A stretch of 64,000 nt of DNA, taken from the NCBI GenBank assembly GCA_948099385.1, contig CANUEZ040000210.1:1247501-1311500 (forward strand). Direction: 5' to 3'. Origin of the DNA: Fasciola hepatica (Eukaryota; Platyhelminthes; Trematoda; Plagiorchiida; Fasciolidae). Numbering within the stretch: the first letter of the stretch is position 1; the number at the start of each line of letters is the position of its first letter. Below are positions 19,430 to 31,196 of this stretch, in pieces. The position numbers were made by a program, and so were the translations under genes. Under the pieces are notes generated by a model, which saw nothing but the letters and a program-made list of their open reading frames with translations, was not told the origin of the DNA and did no database searches.

Positions 19430-22400
19430 CTAAAACTGGTCACCGTCAATAGCAGCTCCCAGTCGGACAAGTGGATCAACTCTCAGTGGTCCCTCCCGGT
19501 TCGGCAGATCCGAAGACCCGCCTCCCACTTGAGGAAAGTTGGCCTCTGAACTTACACCACCAGTGTCCGGTTCGCCCTCAATAAGACAAATCTTTCTAAT
19601 GTCACGGAGCACTAATCCTTCATTAGTTCGCACTGTTGCCGTTCGTACTAAGCCATCGTCCGAAACTGAGATGTTTTCGATTACTCCTATCGGCCACCGG
19701 CCACGCGGCAAAACCTCCGAAACTAGGAGCACTACATCACCCGATCTAAAATTGCGTTCTCGAGTTATCCACTTCTGCCGCTGTTGTAATAGTGGAAGAT
19801 ATTCCCTGATCCATCTCTTCCAAAACACAGACGCTAGGTAGTTTGCCTGCCTCCACTGACGAACCATTCTATCGCGCAACGAATCCGTCGGAATATCTCG
19901 TGGGTTCGCCCTCAGGATAAGCAGGTCATTGGGCGTGAGTACTGGCAGATCACGACAGTCCGAGGTCAAAGGCACTAGCGGTCGTCCGTTTACTATCCGC
20001 TCACTTTCCGTGAGGAATGTCAACAGTATTTCGTCAGTCATCGGCTGCTCGTCACAAACTGAAAGAAGTACTCTTCTAACCGAGCGCACCATGATCTCCC
20101 ATATGCCACCACGGTGACTAGCATGTGGAGGATTGAAGTGCCACTGCACGCCCCGTTGCAACAATCTATCGGCAATCTTATCACTAGACCAGTTTTCCAT
20201 TAGGTTCTTCAATTCCCTTTGAGCCCCAACAAAGTTTGTACCGTTATCACTAAAAATCTCGGACGGTGCTCCTCTCCTCGACATGAAACGCAGTAATGTC
20301 ATGATGAATGAATCCGTGCTTAGAGAATAAGAAACTTCAATATGTACCGCACGCATCCGGAGACAGGTGAAGATGCATCCATATCGTTTCTCCATGCTGC
20401 GCCCATGTTTAACCGCAAACGGGCCGAAGTAATCTATTCCGACGTACTTGAACGGAAACCAACCTTGTTGGACTCTAATGGCTGGTAGAGGAGCCATCAT
20501 CTGTTTGCCCACAACCGCCAAATGCTTCCGGCATTTCCAACATCCTCCAAGTACTCGCTTGACGGCAGCTCCCCCCTGTACAATCCAAAATTTTTTGCGA
20601 AGTTCCGCGAGTAACTGAGAAGGTCCTGCGTGTCCTTCCATCGCGTGGTACCATCGGATTATCGAGTCTGTAATCGGGTGAGTCTTGGGTAGTATCACCG
20701 GATGTTTCACACCCCGAAGCTGACTGGAGTAGTTCAGTCGTCCTCCAACACAAATAATCCCATTTAATAAAATTGGATCGAGTTTTAATAGAGTCCTGTT
20801 CATCGGAGATTTGTTAGTGCATAGGTTATTGCTCCTGACTCGTAGCCATTTTAACTCTTCGCCATAGACCTTAGCTTGTACAATCATAATAACACTTTCC
20901 TCCGCTTTAGCAATGTCGTGTAACTTCAACGGCCCAGTTGTCAATCCTAGATCCGTGCGCCCGCCTCTCATGACTGCAACGTACATTTTAAAACGGGTTA
21001 ACCACGCTACCGACTTCAGCAAGTGAAACCAACTGGAGTGCCTAGCTAGAAGTGCGTCCGACCATGTATCCCGCAACACTGTGAGAACTGTACTCGAAAG
21101 CTGCTTCAACTCAACGTTTGGTGGTGCTGCATCAACCGTAGGCCAGGTCGGCCATGAGGTTTCATCGCCCATCAGGAATTTAGGACCTTCGAACCAGCAG
21201 CTGATATCACTCGGTGATGTTGTGCCTCTTGATGCCAAGTCTGCGGGGTTAGCCTCCGATCTGACATGCCGCCACTGCCAGGGTTCCGACCACTGATGGA
21301 TTTCAGCCAAACGGTTCGCAACGTACGTACTAAACCTCGTTTTAGTGTTGTTTATGTAATGCAAAACTATAGCAGAGTCCGTCCAGTAGTAGGCCTTACC
21401 AAACTTGATTCCAGTTTCTTCCATGAGCATCCGAGAAACTCTAACGGCCAGTCTTGCTGCGGCTAACTCCAAGCGCGGGATCGTTATGGTCTTCAGAGGA
21501 GCTACCCTTGACTTAGAGAAAAATAGGGCACAGTAGGGGGCTATGTCCCTTGAAACCATTCTGGAATACGCCACCACCCCATAGCCAACTTCAGAAGCGT
21601 CACAAAATACATGAAGCTGCACACCTTCGTTCAGCGAGTTACCTCTAATAATGGGACGCTGAATTTTGAATGCGCAAAGTTGTTCCATACTTCTTAACCA
21701 CTCATTCCAGCATCGTAGGGGTCCTTCTCCAATTGGATCGCCCCAACCAAGCTTCAAGCGACACAGTGATTGCAACAACACCTTGCCTGGCAGAATGAAA
21801 GGTGAAACCAACCCTAGCGGGTCGAACACGGATGATACTATAGACAACAAGCCACGCCTTCTTTGAGGTTTTTCGCGTATTGAGAATGAAAACTGGAACG
21901 TGTCTTCTATTGCGTTCCATTCTAACCCCAACGTCCTCTCCGGCACAGGCGCGCAATCATCTATTTCCAAAGTGGGATGGGCGAGCTCAGATTTTGGTAA
22001 AATATCCAGCACCTCCTTACGATTACACACCCACTTATGAAGCCGGAATCCGCCTCGTGATAGTAACTCACTCATCTGGATAGCGAAAACTCTCGCATTC
22101 TCCGGTGTGGGCAAAGAAACAAGACAGTCGTCTACATAGAAGTTGTTATACACGGCCGTGGAGACGTAATCCTCATACTGTCCTCCCCAATCGTTTGCCG
22201 TGCGACGTAACGCGAAATTTGCACAAAATGGGGAGGAAGTGGCACCAAAAGGGTGGGCATTCATCTGATATTCAACAGGATTACCACCTAGTCGACCATT
22301 TTCCCACCACAGGAACCTCAGTGCTCCTTTGTCTCTCGTTGGCACTCGAACCTGCATGAACATTTCTTCAATATCCGCAGCCAATGCGACAGATTCCTTT

Positions 22401-22990
22401 CGGAAACGAAGCAACACTCCAACTAAGCTTGCTGTCGTATCCGGTCCCTGTAGCAAGTAATCATTCAAGGAGCGTCCCTGGAATGCAGCCGCGCAGTCAA
22501 ACACCACCCTCAACTTGCTAGGCTTTTTAGGGTTTGTAACTGCGTGATGTGGTAAGTACCACTTTGGCTCAAAACCCATTTTTAGCTGTACATCGGGAAC
22601 TAACTGGGCGTGGCCCTTGCGCACATAACCCTCTATTATTGTAGAGTATTTTTCAAAGAATTCAGGGTCACGCGCAAACCTTTTCCTCAGGCCGTTCAAT
22701 CTCTCTTCGGCCACAATATAGTTATTTGGAAGTCTCACTTCGGGATTCCTCCACGGGAGTGCAACTTCATAGTGTCCGTTCAACCAGGTTATGGCATTGG
22801 AAACCATATCGACGGCCTGTTTGTCCTCTAATGAAGGAGAGTTTTCTGACGCACACCCATCGCAGAATTCGGCGTTGTATAGTCGATCGATCTGTTCTGC
22901 TAAGGGATCGATTCCCCTCTCAATGTAGTTTACTGTTCTCGCAAAGTGTGGTTCCTGGTTTATCGGACCAAGAACAATCCATCCTAAATC
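19430..22990 (-). pseudogene. BEL element B pol: RT, RNase H, integrase
   Basis: Continues the polyprotein from just after the protease. The genuine phase begins with 'DLGWIVLGPINQE' near 22,985; the first 30-odd residues of the open frame upstream are out of phase. Order: RT with 'YLPHHAVTNPKKPSKLRVVF' and the YVDD box at about residue 326 (near 22,135); RNase H / peptidase A17 region with 'LHVFCDASEVGYGVVAYSR'; His/Cys zinc-binding integrase domain ('GHAGPSQLL', 'CWKC'); integrase core with Asp at about 893 ('GIDYFGPF'), Asp at about 955 ('FSDNGTNFVG') and Glu at about 1006 ('GGIWEIM'); DUF5641 C-terminal domain. All catalytic residues look intact. It is cut off from Gag-protease by a 1-nt shift near 22,990 and a TGA at 23,128. 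Confidence 0.9.
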
Positions 22991-23127
22991 GTCCGCACAG
23001 CATAGGGTTGTTTTCTTTTGCCGCATCTTTGCTCTAATGCCCAATGTGCTTCTGGGACGTCGGCACCTATCAGGATTCGCACTCTCGAATCTTCCAGATT
23101 CCGTCTTTGGACGCAATGTAGGTGAGG

Positions 23128-24915
23128 TCAGGATAAAATGTCCGCATCTGTGCAGTACTGCACTGCTTGGATTGGTAACCTATCAACACAAAATGCTCTC
23201 TCTACATTCACGAAATCATTCTCTGACAATGAGTTCAGTCGCAGCTCCGTTATTCCCGAATTCCAAGTGGTAGTCCCATTTACGGTCGAAATCGAAAGTG
23301 AGGTCGGGGATGCCTTCAGGCCCACCAGCTCCATAATGTCCTTTTGTATTAGAGTCACATCAGACCCGCTGTCCAGCAGAGCGTAGGTCTCCACGGAGCC
23401 CCCCGGTCCGTCTACTCGCACTGGTAGCACACCTAAACTGACCCGACATTCTGGCCTAAGAGTAGCCGCACAATTATTGGTCCACTGCCCATGCCCTTTC
23501 GCACTGTCCGTACCCAGCTTATCCAGCTGCGGCCCTTGTGTTGTATCTTGCGTGACTTGATCGGCACCTTGCTTCTGTGCAACATGCAGTAGAGGGTGGT
23601 GCCGTTTCAAACAACCTGATGTTGAACATGGTTTTGAAACAGAACAGTTGCTGGACAGATGTCCACACTTGAGACACGAAAAACAAGCCTTGATTTCTTT
23701 GACCAATGCCCAACGACCGGGTATATCACGAGACAGGAATCGCTGACATTCCTCAAGTGTGTGTATTCCATTACATACCGAGCACCTGTTAGCTGCGACC
23801 AACAAAGTACTACCCTGATTTGGCGTGAACCGTGTCGCTTCTGGACGCGGGTTTTGTGCATAATTCCTCCAACTGGATGACCGCGAATACCCCTGAGCCT
23901 TGCTATTGGCGGCAAGTTTGCCAAACCTACTTCGAGCAATCCGTGCCTCACGGGACACTAGGTGCTGCAGATCTTGGAACCTCGGTTCGACTCCTCTTCC
24001 CAAAATATCATCAACGGTCCTAGCCCACAAATCCTGGAGACGCGTTGGTAGCACTCGAGTGATACGTTCCATAGTCTGCAATGAGTTGAGGTCTGACATG
24101 CAATTCATCTGCGTGAGGGCAACTTCGCAGTTCAGCATTTTTAACGACAATTTGGTCAGGGCATCCGAATCTTCTGCCAGAGGCTTTAAACCTTGCAGCA
24201 AGCCGTCAATCAGTGAACGAGCCACTACATGATCTTGTCCATACAGATCCTTTAGGATTTCCCTAGCCCTATTGTATGCCAGTGTTGGAGGCAACATAAC
24301 ACATTCGGCAATCGCATCCCTTGCTTGTCCCTTGCAGTAATGCATCAAATAAAGTAGGCGCTGTCCATCGTCTCGAACTCTACCTTCGACGTAATATTCG
24401 AACTGTTTCACAAACCTCCAGTACGTTGACGAGCAGCCCGCGAATGACTCCAGTTCCACCCTAGGCAAGTCCAAACGATAATCCGCTGCAGGTTTCACCA
24501 TTGGAACCAAGCTTGTTTTTTGTGGTGCGTCGTTCTGCACGTGGCAATCACCTAAGTAGCGAGAAAGATGTTCACTGACCATTACTCCACCCTTGACTTC
24601 ATCTCCGTTGACTAGATTTTCTTCTTCCTCAGCGAGTGCCAAACGCAGTTTCGCCATTTCCGTCTCATTCCTCACCTGGAGCAGCTTACGTTGCTTATCT
24701 AACTCTAACTGTTCTACAACCTGCTTCTCCTTCAACTCGGCTAACAACAGATCAGCTCTAGCTCTATGGGAAACCGAGCTAACCCTAGAACAACCTGATA
24801 TACTAGAGCCTGAGCAAGAAACATGACCAACACCTACGGGCAAAAGGGTTTGGTTCACCTGCGGGGTATTGTCCTTTGATTCGGAACGGTTTGCCGATTT
24901 GCTGCGTAATTTCAT
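23128..24915 (-). CDS. BEL element B Gag and aspartic protease (595 aa, ends at premature TGA)
   Basis: The ATG at 24,915 lies 31 bp inside the 5' LTR edge. N-terminus: charged region and coiled coil ('LLLAELKEKQVVEQLELDKQ', residues about 53-115), then DUF1759 ('DLPRVELESFAGCSSTYWRF'), a helical Gag domain, and two Cys/His knuckles ('CSVCNGIHTLEEC', 'CFSCLKCGHLSSNC'). The DUF1758 retropepsin has active site 'LLDSGSDVTLI' at about residue 512. It stops at a TGA (23,130-23,128) where the related copies have Trp in '(S/R)WPHL'. Related text continues in the same phase past the stop to 'DVPEAHWALEQR' and 'YAVRT', so the stop is inside the domain and not a natural end. A 1-nt shift follows near 22,990. 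Confidence 0.88.
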   Translation of the reverse strand: MKLRSKSANRSESKDNTPQVNQTLLPVGVGHVSCSGSSISGCSRVSSVSHRARADLLLAELKEKQVVEQLELDKQRKLLQVRNETEMAKLRLALAEEEENLVNGDEVKGGVMVSEHLSRYLGDCHVQNDAPQKTSLVPMVKPAADYRLDLPRVELESFAGCSSTYWRFVKQFEYYVEGRVRDDGQRLLYLMHYCKGQARDAIAECVMLPPTLAYNRAREILKDLYGQDHVVARSLIDGLLQGLKPLAEDSDALTKLSLKMLNCEVALTQMNCMSDLNSLQTMERITRVLPTRLQDLWARTVDDILGRGVEPRFQDLQHLVSREARIARSRFGKLAANSKAQGYSRSSSWRNYAQNPRPEATRFTPNQGSTLLVAANRCSVCNGIHTLEECQRFLSRDIPGRWALVKEIKACFSCLKCGHLSSNCSVSKPCSTSGCLKRHHPLLHVAQKQGADQVTQDTTQGPQLDKLGTDSAKGHGQWTNNCAATLRPECRVSLGVLPVRVDGPGGSVETYALLDSGSDVTLIQKDIMELVGLKASPTSLSISTVNGTTTWNSGITELRLNSLSENDFVNVERAFCVDRLPIQAVQYCTDADILS

Positions 24916-24945
24916 GTCTCAGCAATTGCCAAGGATATTGAGTAC

Positions 24946-25371
24946 TGTAAAGTCCAGCCACCGGAACGTTCGAGCGACGCGTAGCAACCAATTTCGACAC
25001 AATTCAAAACAAAGTCGATTCCAAATAGCTACGGTACTATATACAACAAATTAATTAATTTTACAATAATCAAACCTCAATAGTGTTCATTCTGGGCTCT
25101 TTCGCTCCAAATTGGAAAACAAATCAACAACTGCAGCTGGGTTACAGCCAAAGGTTAGATACAGAAGATAAGATTACCAAAAACAGTCACAACGAAGTTC
25201 AAACTGAGCGACTCTCGCTCGAGGCAACGGTAGGAGTCCGGTTTGTAACAAAGGCTTAGAGAAATAAAACAAACAATCGGAATTCCAGCAAATATAGTTC
25301 ATACGAATGATTAATGTCGTTTGTAACATGGATGCTAATGCATGGAATGGGGTTTCCTGAACTCCTTTACA
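24946..25371 (-). repeat. 5' LTR of BEL element B
   Basis: 426 bp with one visible difference from 18,913-19,338. The minus-strand leader after it (24,945-24,916) contains TGGCAATTGC 14 nt from the LTR, a possible primer site. Confidence 0.92.
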
Positions 25372-25376
25372 GCTTC

Positions 25377-28300
25377 TTTACCTTACTCACTACTGCCGAG
25401 GCCGAGCAAAAGAAGCTATCGACGGGTGCACCATGCTCGATCCAGAACAAGGCTACACAAGGGCAAGAAAGATTCTGAGGGACTTGTTTGGCCAACCTTT
25501 CAAAGTAGCCCGTAACCTAATAGAGGGCGTGATGGCAGAGGCAAAGAGAACCAAGGGCGACGTCTACACCATGGCCGACCTGGTGATAAAGATGCAGAAC
25601 TGCTCAATAGCCCTCGACCATTTAGGTTACAGGGCTGACCTAGACGCCATGCACACTTTGGAAGGCATAGTCCGTCACCTCTCTCCCGAACTACAGGGTC
25701 GGTGGGCGGAAGAAGCAGAACGGATAAGCCGAGGCGACAGAAAAGCCAACTTCGAAGACCTGACTGAATACTTGGACAGGCAAACGAAGATAGCTGACAG
25801 CAGATTTGGCCGACTCATCCGGGACTGCAACCGAGCAAACAAGCCCGGTACTAGCCAAGCCCAAACCCCTGTACGGGAATATCCAAAGTACCAGCCTTGG
25901 ACCAACACACACGTCATTTCACGAGATGCTACGGCGAAACCAAATTGCAGATCCTGTGGTACTAGCCATGGCCTACCAGAATGCCCCAAGTTCGGCAACA
26001 CCACAATAGACGAACGGTGGGGAATGGCGAGGATGGCAGGAGCATGTTTCATCTGTCTCAACACCACGCACCGGGCAGTAGCCTGTAGAACAAAGAATCG
26101 ATGTGGTTACGAGGGCTGCACGGGCAGACACCATCGGCTGCTGCATCAGGCGAGAGTAACCATATCCGAGGCAAGTGCCAAGCCCAGCGTGATTTGTTCA
26201 GCTTCACAATCTGCCAGTAAACCGGTACGTTTAGGCGTAGTGGCCGTGGGAGTAGTGACTCCGACTGGGATAGTCAAGGCGTTGGCTTTCGTTGATAGTG
26301 GATCCGACACCACCTTAGTGAAAGAGCGGTTTGCCGACAAACACCAACTGGCTAAAGGTGCGACGTCGTTAGCAGTGAGCACGGTGGGCGGAACACAGGT
26401 AATGACTGCCGGTAGATTAAGGCTGCAACTCATCTCTCTAGACACTAACGAGGAAATTGAACCAACGGAGGCATTCACGTTAGCGGATCTCCCCATGCGA
26501 GCACCAAGGTCGGTGGACGCAATCTTGACTCGGTGGCCCCACCTGCAGGATGTAACCGTCGTAGACTGGGAAGATGATGAGGTGGATCTCCTCATCGGAT
26601 GCGACGTGCCAGAGGCGCATTGGGTGCTTGACCAAAGAGTGGGCGACCGCCAGGCACCTTATGCCGTACGCACGGCTCTGGGATGGATGTTATACGGTCC
26701 AGTAGGGGTACACGGTTCCGTGAATTACTTATCCGCCGAAACGGACCGCATAGAGTATCATCTGCAACGGCTGTATGAAAAGGAGTTTCATGACATTGGA
26801 GACGAAAGACCGACGTTGTCTCAAGAGGATCACTTCGCTCTACAAACGGTGCGGCAAGGCACTAGAGGCCTCAAAAAACAGTTCGAGGTTCCCCTCCCAT
26901 GGCGCACACCGGTCGACCCGTGGACTGACAACAGAAATTATGTTCTCCAACGATTACTACGACTAAAAGAACGCTTCATTCGAGACCAGAATCTGTGGGA
27001 ACGATACGCGGATTTGATGAAGCGAAACGAGGACCTCGGTTACGTTGAAAAGGTGCCTGTTAACACCGACAGCAAAAGGGGTATCTGGTATCTGCCTCAC
27101 CATCCGGTTATCAACCCCAAGAAACCCAATAAACTGCGGGTGGTTTTCGACTGTGCGGCCAAGTTCCAGGGCAAGTCGTTAAACGATCGCCTACTACAGG
27201 GGCCTGACTGGACCACACCACTGATCGATGTTCTGTGCCGTTTCAGAGTGGGTAAAGTGGCTTTGTCTGCCGACATTAGGGAAATGTTCCATCAGGTGAA
27301 GATTCCGGTAGGAGAACGAGATGCTTTGCGTTTCCTGTGGTGGGAAGGGGGCGACCGGGACAACGCAGTGGTGAATTATAGGATGACCGTCCACCCCTTC
27401 GGAGCCATATCGTCACCATTTTGTGCAAACTACGCCCTCCGAGAATCAGCGAACAAACATGGCGATCTAGTACATCGGACGGTGGTAGAAAGCGTCAGCA
27501 GGAACTTCTACGTCGACGACTACCTTGGGTCATTCGATGATGTGGAATCAGCTCTAGAGCAGTTCAGGGGTCTGACGAGATTGCTGGAAGAGGGCGGCTT
27601 CCATCTAACCAATTGGATGTCGAACGCTTCAGAAGTGCTGAAGGTCATCCCGTATCACGAAAAGGCCGAAAGGGTAAGAGATTTGGACGGCTCTCCACTT
27701 CCTATCGAGCGCACTTTAGGGATACAATGGGACGCGGAAACGGACGATTTTGTTTTCGAACTGAACGTTCCCGAGCTGCCAATAACCCGTCGTGGCATAC
27801 TATCTGCCGTCTTATGTTTGTTCGACCCGCTCGGTTTCGTCTCACCGTGGCTGCTACCCAGAAAGATCTTGCTGCAGCGGCTGTGCCGTAAGAAAGTTGA
27901 TTGGGACCAGGCACTGGACCAAGGGGACCGGCTGGACTGGGAAGAATTTTTGAACACCTTGAAGAAATTAGGGGACATAAGAATCCCACGATGTTTGACC
28001 CCTGGCCATACGACACGGACTGGAGAACTACATGCCTTTTCCGATGCATCCGAAGTCGGTTATGGAGCTGTGGTGTACGGACGATGGTGCGCAGGAGATG
28101 GACAATATACCACGAGGATCCTGTTCGCCAAAGCCCGCGTTGCCCCACTGAAGTCGGTCTCAATCCCACGCCTTGAACTCAGCGCAGCCGTGTTGGCAGT
28201 CAGGGTGGTGCAAGCTGTGAAGAGATGTTTCGATCTCTACATTTGGTCGGTGAGCTTCTGGACGGATTCAACGATAGTACTTTACTACATTAACAATGTA

Positions 28301-30097
28301 CGGAGCCGGTTTAGTACTTTCGTTGCTAACCGGCTCACGATTATCCACGATGAATCAGCCACGCACCAGTGGAGTCATGTCAGGTCTGGCGATAATCCGG
28401 CCGACCTGTGCTCCCGAGGTGCGAACAACTTCAGGCAACTGGACACGTGGACGAGAGGGCCACACTTCCTGCAATTGCCCAAACAGGACTGGCCCGTGTT
28501 CGAATTAAAAACCCCTACGGAAGTGGAACTGGAGATCAAAGGCGTAGTGATAGCAACCAACGTCGTCGAAGCGTCGTCCATTCTATCGCGACTGGTCAGG
28601 TTTTCTTCCTGGATGAAGACGCTTCGTTCGCTAGTTTGGTTAACCAGGTTCAAGAGAAATTTACTAGTCATGAAAGGGCTACGTCCCTCAGGTCGGATAC
28701 GGGTCGGCCCGATAGGTCCCGATGAGCTACAAGCGGCAGAGTATGATATTTTCAGAATGATACAACGCGAGGCTTTCGCCCAAGAACTCAAGAGGGCGGA
28801 AGAAGTGGGGCCGACCAATAAAGACATACCATCTCCAAGAGGCGAGCTGAAGCGTTTAAACCCCAAACTCATCAACGGACTGCTGCGGGTGGATGGTAGG
28901 CTGACCAACGCCCACCTGAACTTTGACACAAAGTATCCTATACTGCTGCCTGCAAGACAACCTGTAGTAGAGCTAATGATTCAACACGTCCACGCCATGG
29001 AGGGACATGCCGGGGAAAGTCACGTGACGAGCGTCATCCGAAAGCGTCTTTGGTTGTTGAGAGGACGAGAGACTGTAAAACGCGTAATCCGACGGTGTGT
29101 GCAATGCAGGAGACGCAATGCCACAGCAGGCAAACAACTCATGGCCCCACTACCAGGATGCAGGGTGACTACGGGCTGGTGGCCGTTCAGTGACACCGGG
29201 TTGGACTATTTCGGGCCCTTGTGGATCAAGTGCGGGAAAAGATTAGAAAAGCGATACGGATGTATCATGACGTGCATGAAATCACGTGCGGTACACCTAG
29301 AAGTCGCACATTCGATGACGACCGATTCGTTTCTACGGGCCTTGCAAATATTTATCAACCGAAGAGGCGTGCCGGCCGATATATACTCAGATAATGGATC
29401 GAACTTTGTGGGCGCTCAACGGGAATTGCAGCGTTGGCACAAGAACATAAACAGGGACGAACTGCAGAATCGAACCGTGGCCTACGGCATACGATGGCAT
29501 TTCAACCCCCCACAGGCCAGTCACCGAGGCGGCATATGGGAACGCATGATCCGGTCCGCCAGATGGATATTGCTGTCAATCATGGAGCAGCAGCCGCCCG
29601 ACGACGAGACGCTGAACACCGTCATGACTGAGGTGGAGCGAATCCTGAACAACCGCCCCCTGGTTCCAGTATTGAACGGCGACCCCACCCACCTGGCGCT
29701 CACCCCGAACGACTTATTGACGTTAAGGTCGAACGAGGGTTTCCAAGGGCCGGTAAACCTTCGTGGGAGCTACCTCCACGGATGGAAGCAAGCGAACTAT
29801 CTGGCCAAGGTCTTCTGGAGGCGATGGCTACGGGAGTACCTACCGGCTTTGCAGACTCGACAGAAGTGGCTGGCCAAAACAAGACCATTCAAAGTTGGGG
29901 ACGTGGTTATGATCGCCGACGAACGCGCACATTTCAGCGCTTGGTCTTTGGGAGTAGTTACGGAAACCATCAAAAGCACTGACGGAATGATAAGAACGGT
30001 GAAGGTGAAGACAGCTAACGGAGTGCTCATTCGTGACATACGCAGTATTAACCTACTCGAGAGCGAAGACGGAGAAGCTGATAACCCTGAGGCCTAG
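25377..30097 (+). CDS. BEL element A Gag C-terminus plus complete pol polyprotein
   Basis: Open from the B insertion point to a stop at 30,097. The first ATG-led frame, at 25,433, encodes 1,554 aa (numbering below). Gag tail with knuckles 'CRSCGTSHGLPEC' (about 170) and 'CFICLNTTHRAVAC' (about 204); DUF1758 aspartic protease 'FVDSGSDTTLV' (about 287); the uninterrupted protease-RT junction 'YAVRTALGWMLYGP'; RT with 'YVDDY' at 693-697; RNase H / A17 region with 'LHAFSDASEVGYGAVVYGR'; integrase zinc finger ('MEGHAG', 'CVQCRRR'); integrase core D1258, D1320, E1370 ('LDYFGPL', 'YSDNGSNFVG', 'GGIWERM'); DUF5641 end. This is the only copy here with every catalytic block in one frame. The true start is the Gag ATG at 18,438, separated by element B, so the full polyprotein cannot be made from this locus. 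Confidence 0.93.
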
Positions 30098-30495
30098 TAA
30101 ACCTTTTTCACGCCAGTAATCGAGGTGGATAAAGAAACACCATATATACCACACAATCTCCGTCAAACACGTTAAGGTGCTCGCGGTCCTTTCGTTAACA
30201 TTACAGAAGGTTCTTTCCGATATGTGGTGATGAATGCGATTCCATTATACGCCCCGATACATACACGCATGCACGACGCACTCTACATCCCGTAAACCCA
30301 TCATACATGTGACAGTGTTCTTTGTTTGCCTTTTGTTGACGCTACCGAATGCCCCTTGCATATGTGGAAGTAGCGGAGCTCAGGTCACACACACATGCTA
30401 CATTTACTCGTTTTCTTGCCACGCGGTCTTTTGTTGACATTGCAGAAAGTCCTCCTTTGATGTGTAGTCATACCTGTGATTTCATTGTAACCCCG

Positions 30496-30548
30496 GCACA
30501 CACACACACACGCACACACACACACACACGCACACACACACACACACT
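30496..30548 (+). repeat. (CA)n microsatellite
   Basis: About 50 bp of CA dinucleotides with two CG interruptions, inside the 3' UTR of element A. Confidence 0.95.
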
Positions 30549-30801
30549 CAAGCACGTACATCCAGGACCAGACGGCCCCTTACGAGGACAACGTCTATGT
30601 GACCATTCACGCCCGCCATCGGTCATTTGGTCTTGTGGAAGATGTAGACTAGCCTCACGTCTATGTATCCAGTGGATTAGGTGCGACCAGTAGTAGAACG
30701 TTGACGACGAGCATTAGACGCGAGCACTGACAGCAGGGCCTAGGCAGGTAGGAAGAATCAGTACCTTTATACCGAACCTTTGACTTTGCTGAGGATCCAG
30801 G

Positions 30802-30818
30802 AGAATTTTGGTGGGCGG
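30802..30818 (+). promoter_or_regulatory. Polypurine tract of BEL element A
   Basis: gaattttggtgggcgg abuts the 3' LTR. The same GG-ATTT-GG-GG pattern abuts the 3' LTR in B (19,339-19,355), C (48,138-48,155) and E (46,978-46,995) on the minus strand. Confidence 0.7.
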
Positions 30819-31196
30819 TGTAACAGCCGGTCGTGGAAAATCCCCCTTTTTCCCTCGCGATTCAGTGTTTTTCCCAACATCACTCATTTCCATACACTAT
30901 TGACTTGTCTTTACGAACTGGTTGTTTTTATGGACCAATTGTTGTTTGTTCGCGCCCAGAGCGCTATTTTGGCACATCCTTGTTCAGGACCTGCGTGACG
31001 CACGTGCTGTCTGCTCACACGCTGCCATTCGGTTTCTCGTTGTTGAGTCTTTGTGATCGTATTATTGAGGTTTGTATATTGTTTATGTCATTGTTTATTG
31101 TAATAATCTAGTATCGTAGAATTATCACGGATAATCGCCTTCTGATTTCGGGATCCGTTGCGAATTTGGCTACGCATTGCTCAAACGTTCGTAACA
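30819..31196 (+). repeat. 3' LTR of BEL element A
   Basis: 378 bp, TGTAACAGCC...GTTCGTAACA. Three substitutions and a 2-bp insertion relative to 18,020-18,395. It is followed by the TSD copy cttat. Confidence 0.92.

Larger units (their letters stand above)
18913..25371 (-). mobile_element. Complete BEL/Pao retrotransposon B (6,459 bp), nested in A
   Basis: Two 426-bp LTRs (18,913-19,338 and 24,946-25,371), TGTAAAG...CTTTACA, differ by one base by eye (near 19,147 and 25,180). The flanking 5-bp duplication is gcttc (18,908-18,912 and 25,372-25,376). The uninterrupted A copy at about 62,183 has a single gcttc, which confirms the insertion. On the minus strand: 5' LTR, Gag-protease, RT, RNase H, integrase, purine tract, 3' LTR. 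The near-identical LTRs make it one of the youngest insertions here, yet the polyprotein frame carries a stop and a frameshift. Confidence 0.95.
30098..30818 (+). other. 3' untranslated region of BEL element A, with internal repeats
   Basis: 721 bp between the pol stop and the 3' LTR. Three degenerate units, starting near 30,183, 30,312 and 30,417, share 'ggtc.ttt.gttgac.tt.cag'-like text and a following 'tatgtgg'. A CA microsatellite lies at 30,496-30,548. It ends in the purine-rich tract gaattttggtgggcgg directly before the LTR. Confidence 0.65.
18020..31196 (+). mobile_element. Complete BEL/Pao retrotransposon A, containing nested element B
   Basis: LTR (18,020-18,395), primer site, gag-pol, 3' UTR, purine tract and LTR (30,819-31,196), bounded by a perfect 5-bp target duplication, cttat (18,015-18,019 and 31,197-31,201). 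By eye the LTRs differ by three substitutions and one 2-bp indel. The coding frame is split once, by BEL element B (18,913-25,371), and is otherwise open. The element is inserted in the endonuclease of CR1-like element 2. Without B it would be about 6.7 kb, normal for BEL/Pao. A second copy of the family starts at 61,682. Confidence 0.92.

Noticed and set aside
19430..24915. Two separate genes (Gag-protease and pol) in element B
   Set aside because: Homologous protein text continues in phase past the TGA at 23,128 and the second open frame begins out of phase. The split comes from a stop and a 1-nt shift, not from a two-gene design.
30496..30548. CA-rich repeat as CRISPR array or telomeric repeat
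   Set aside because: It is a plain dinucleotide microsatellite with no spacers, inside a retrotransposon UTR. CRISPR is not expected in this eukaryotic context.
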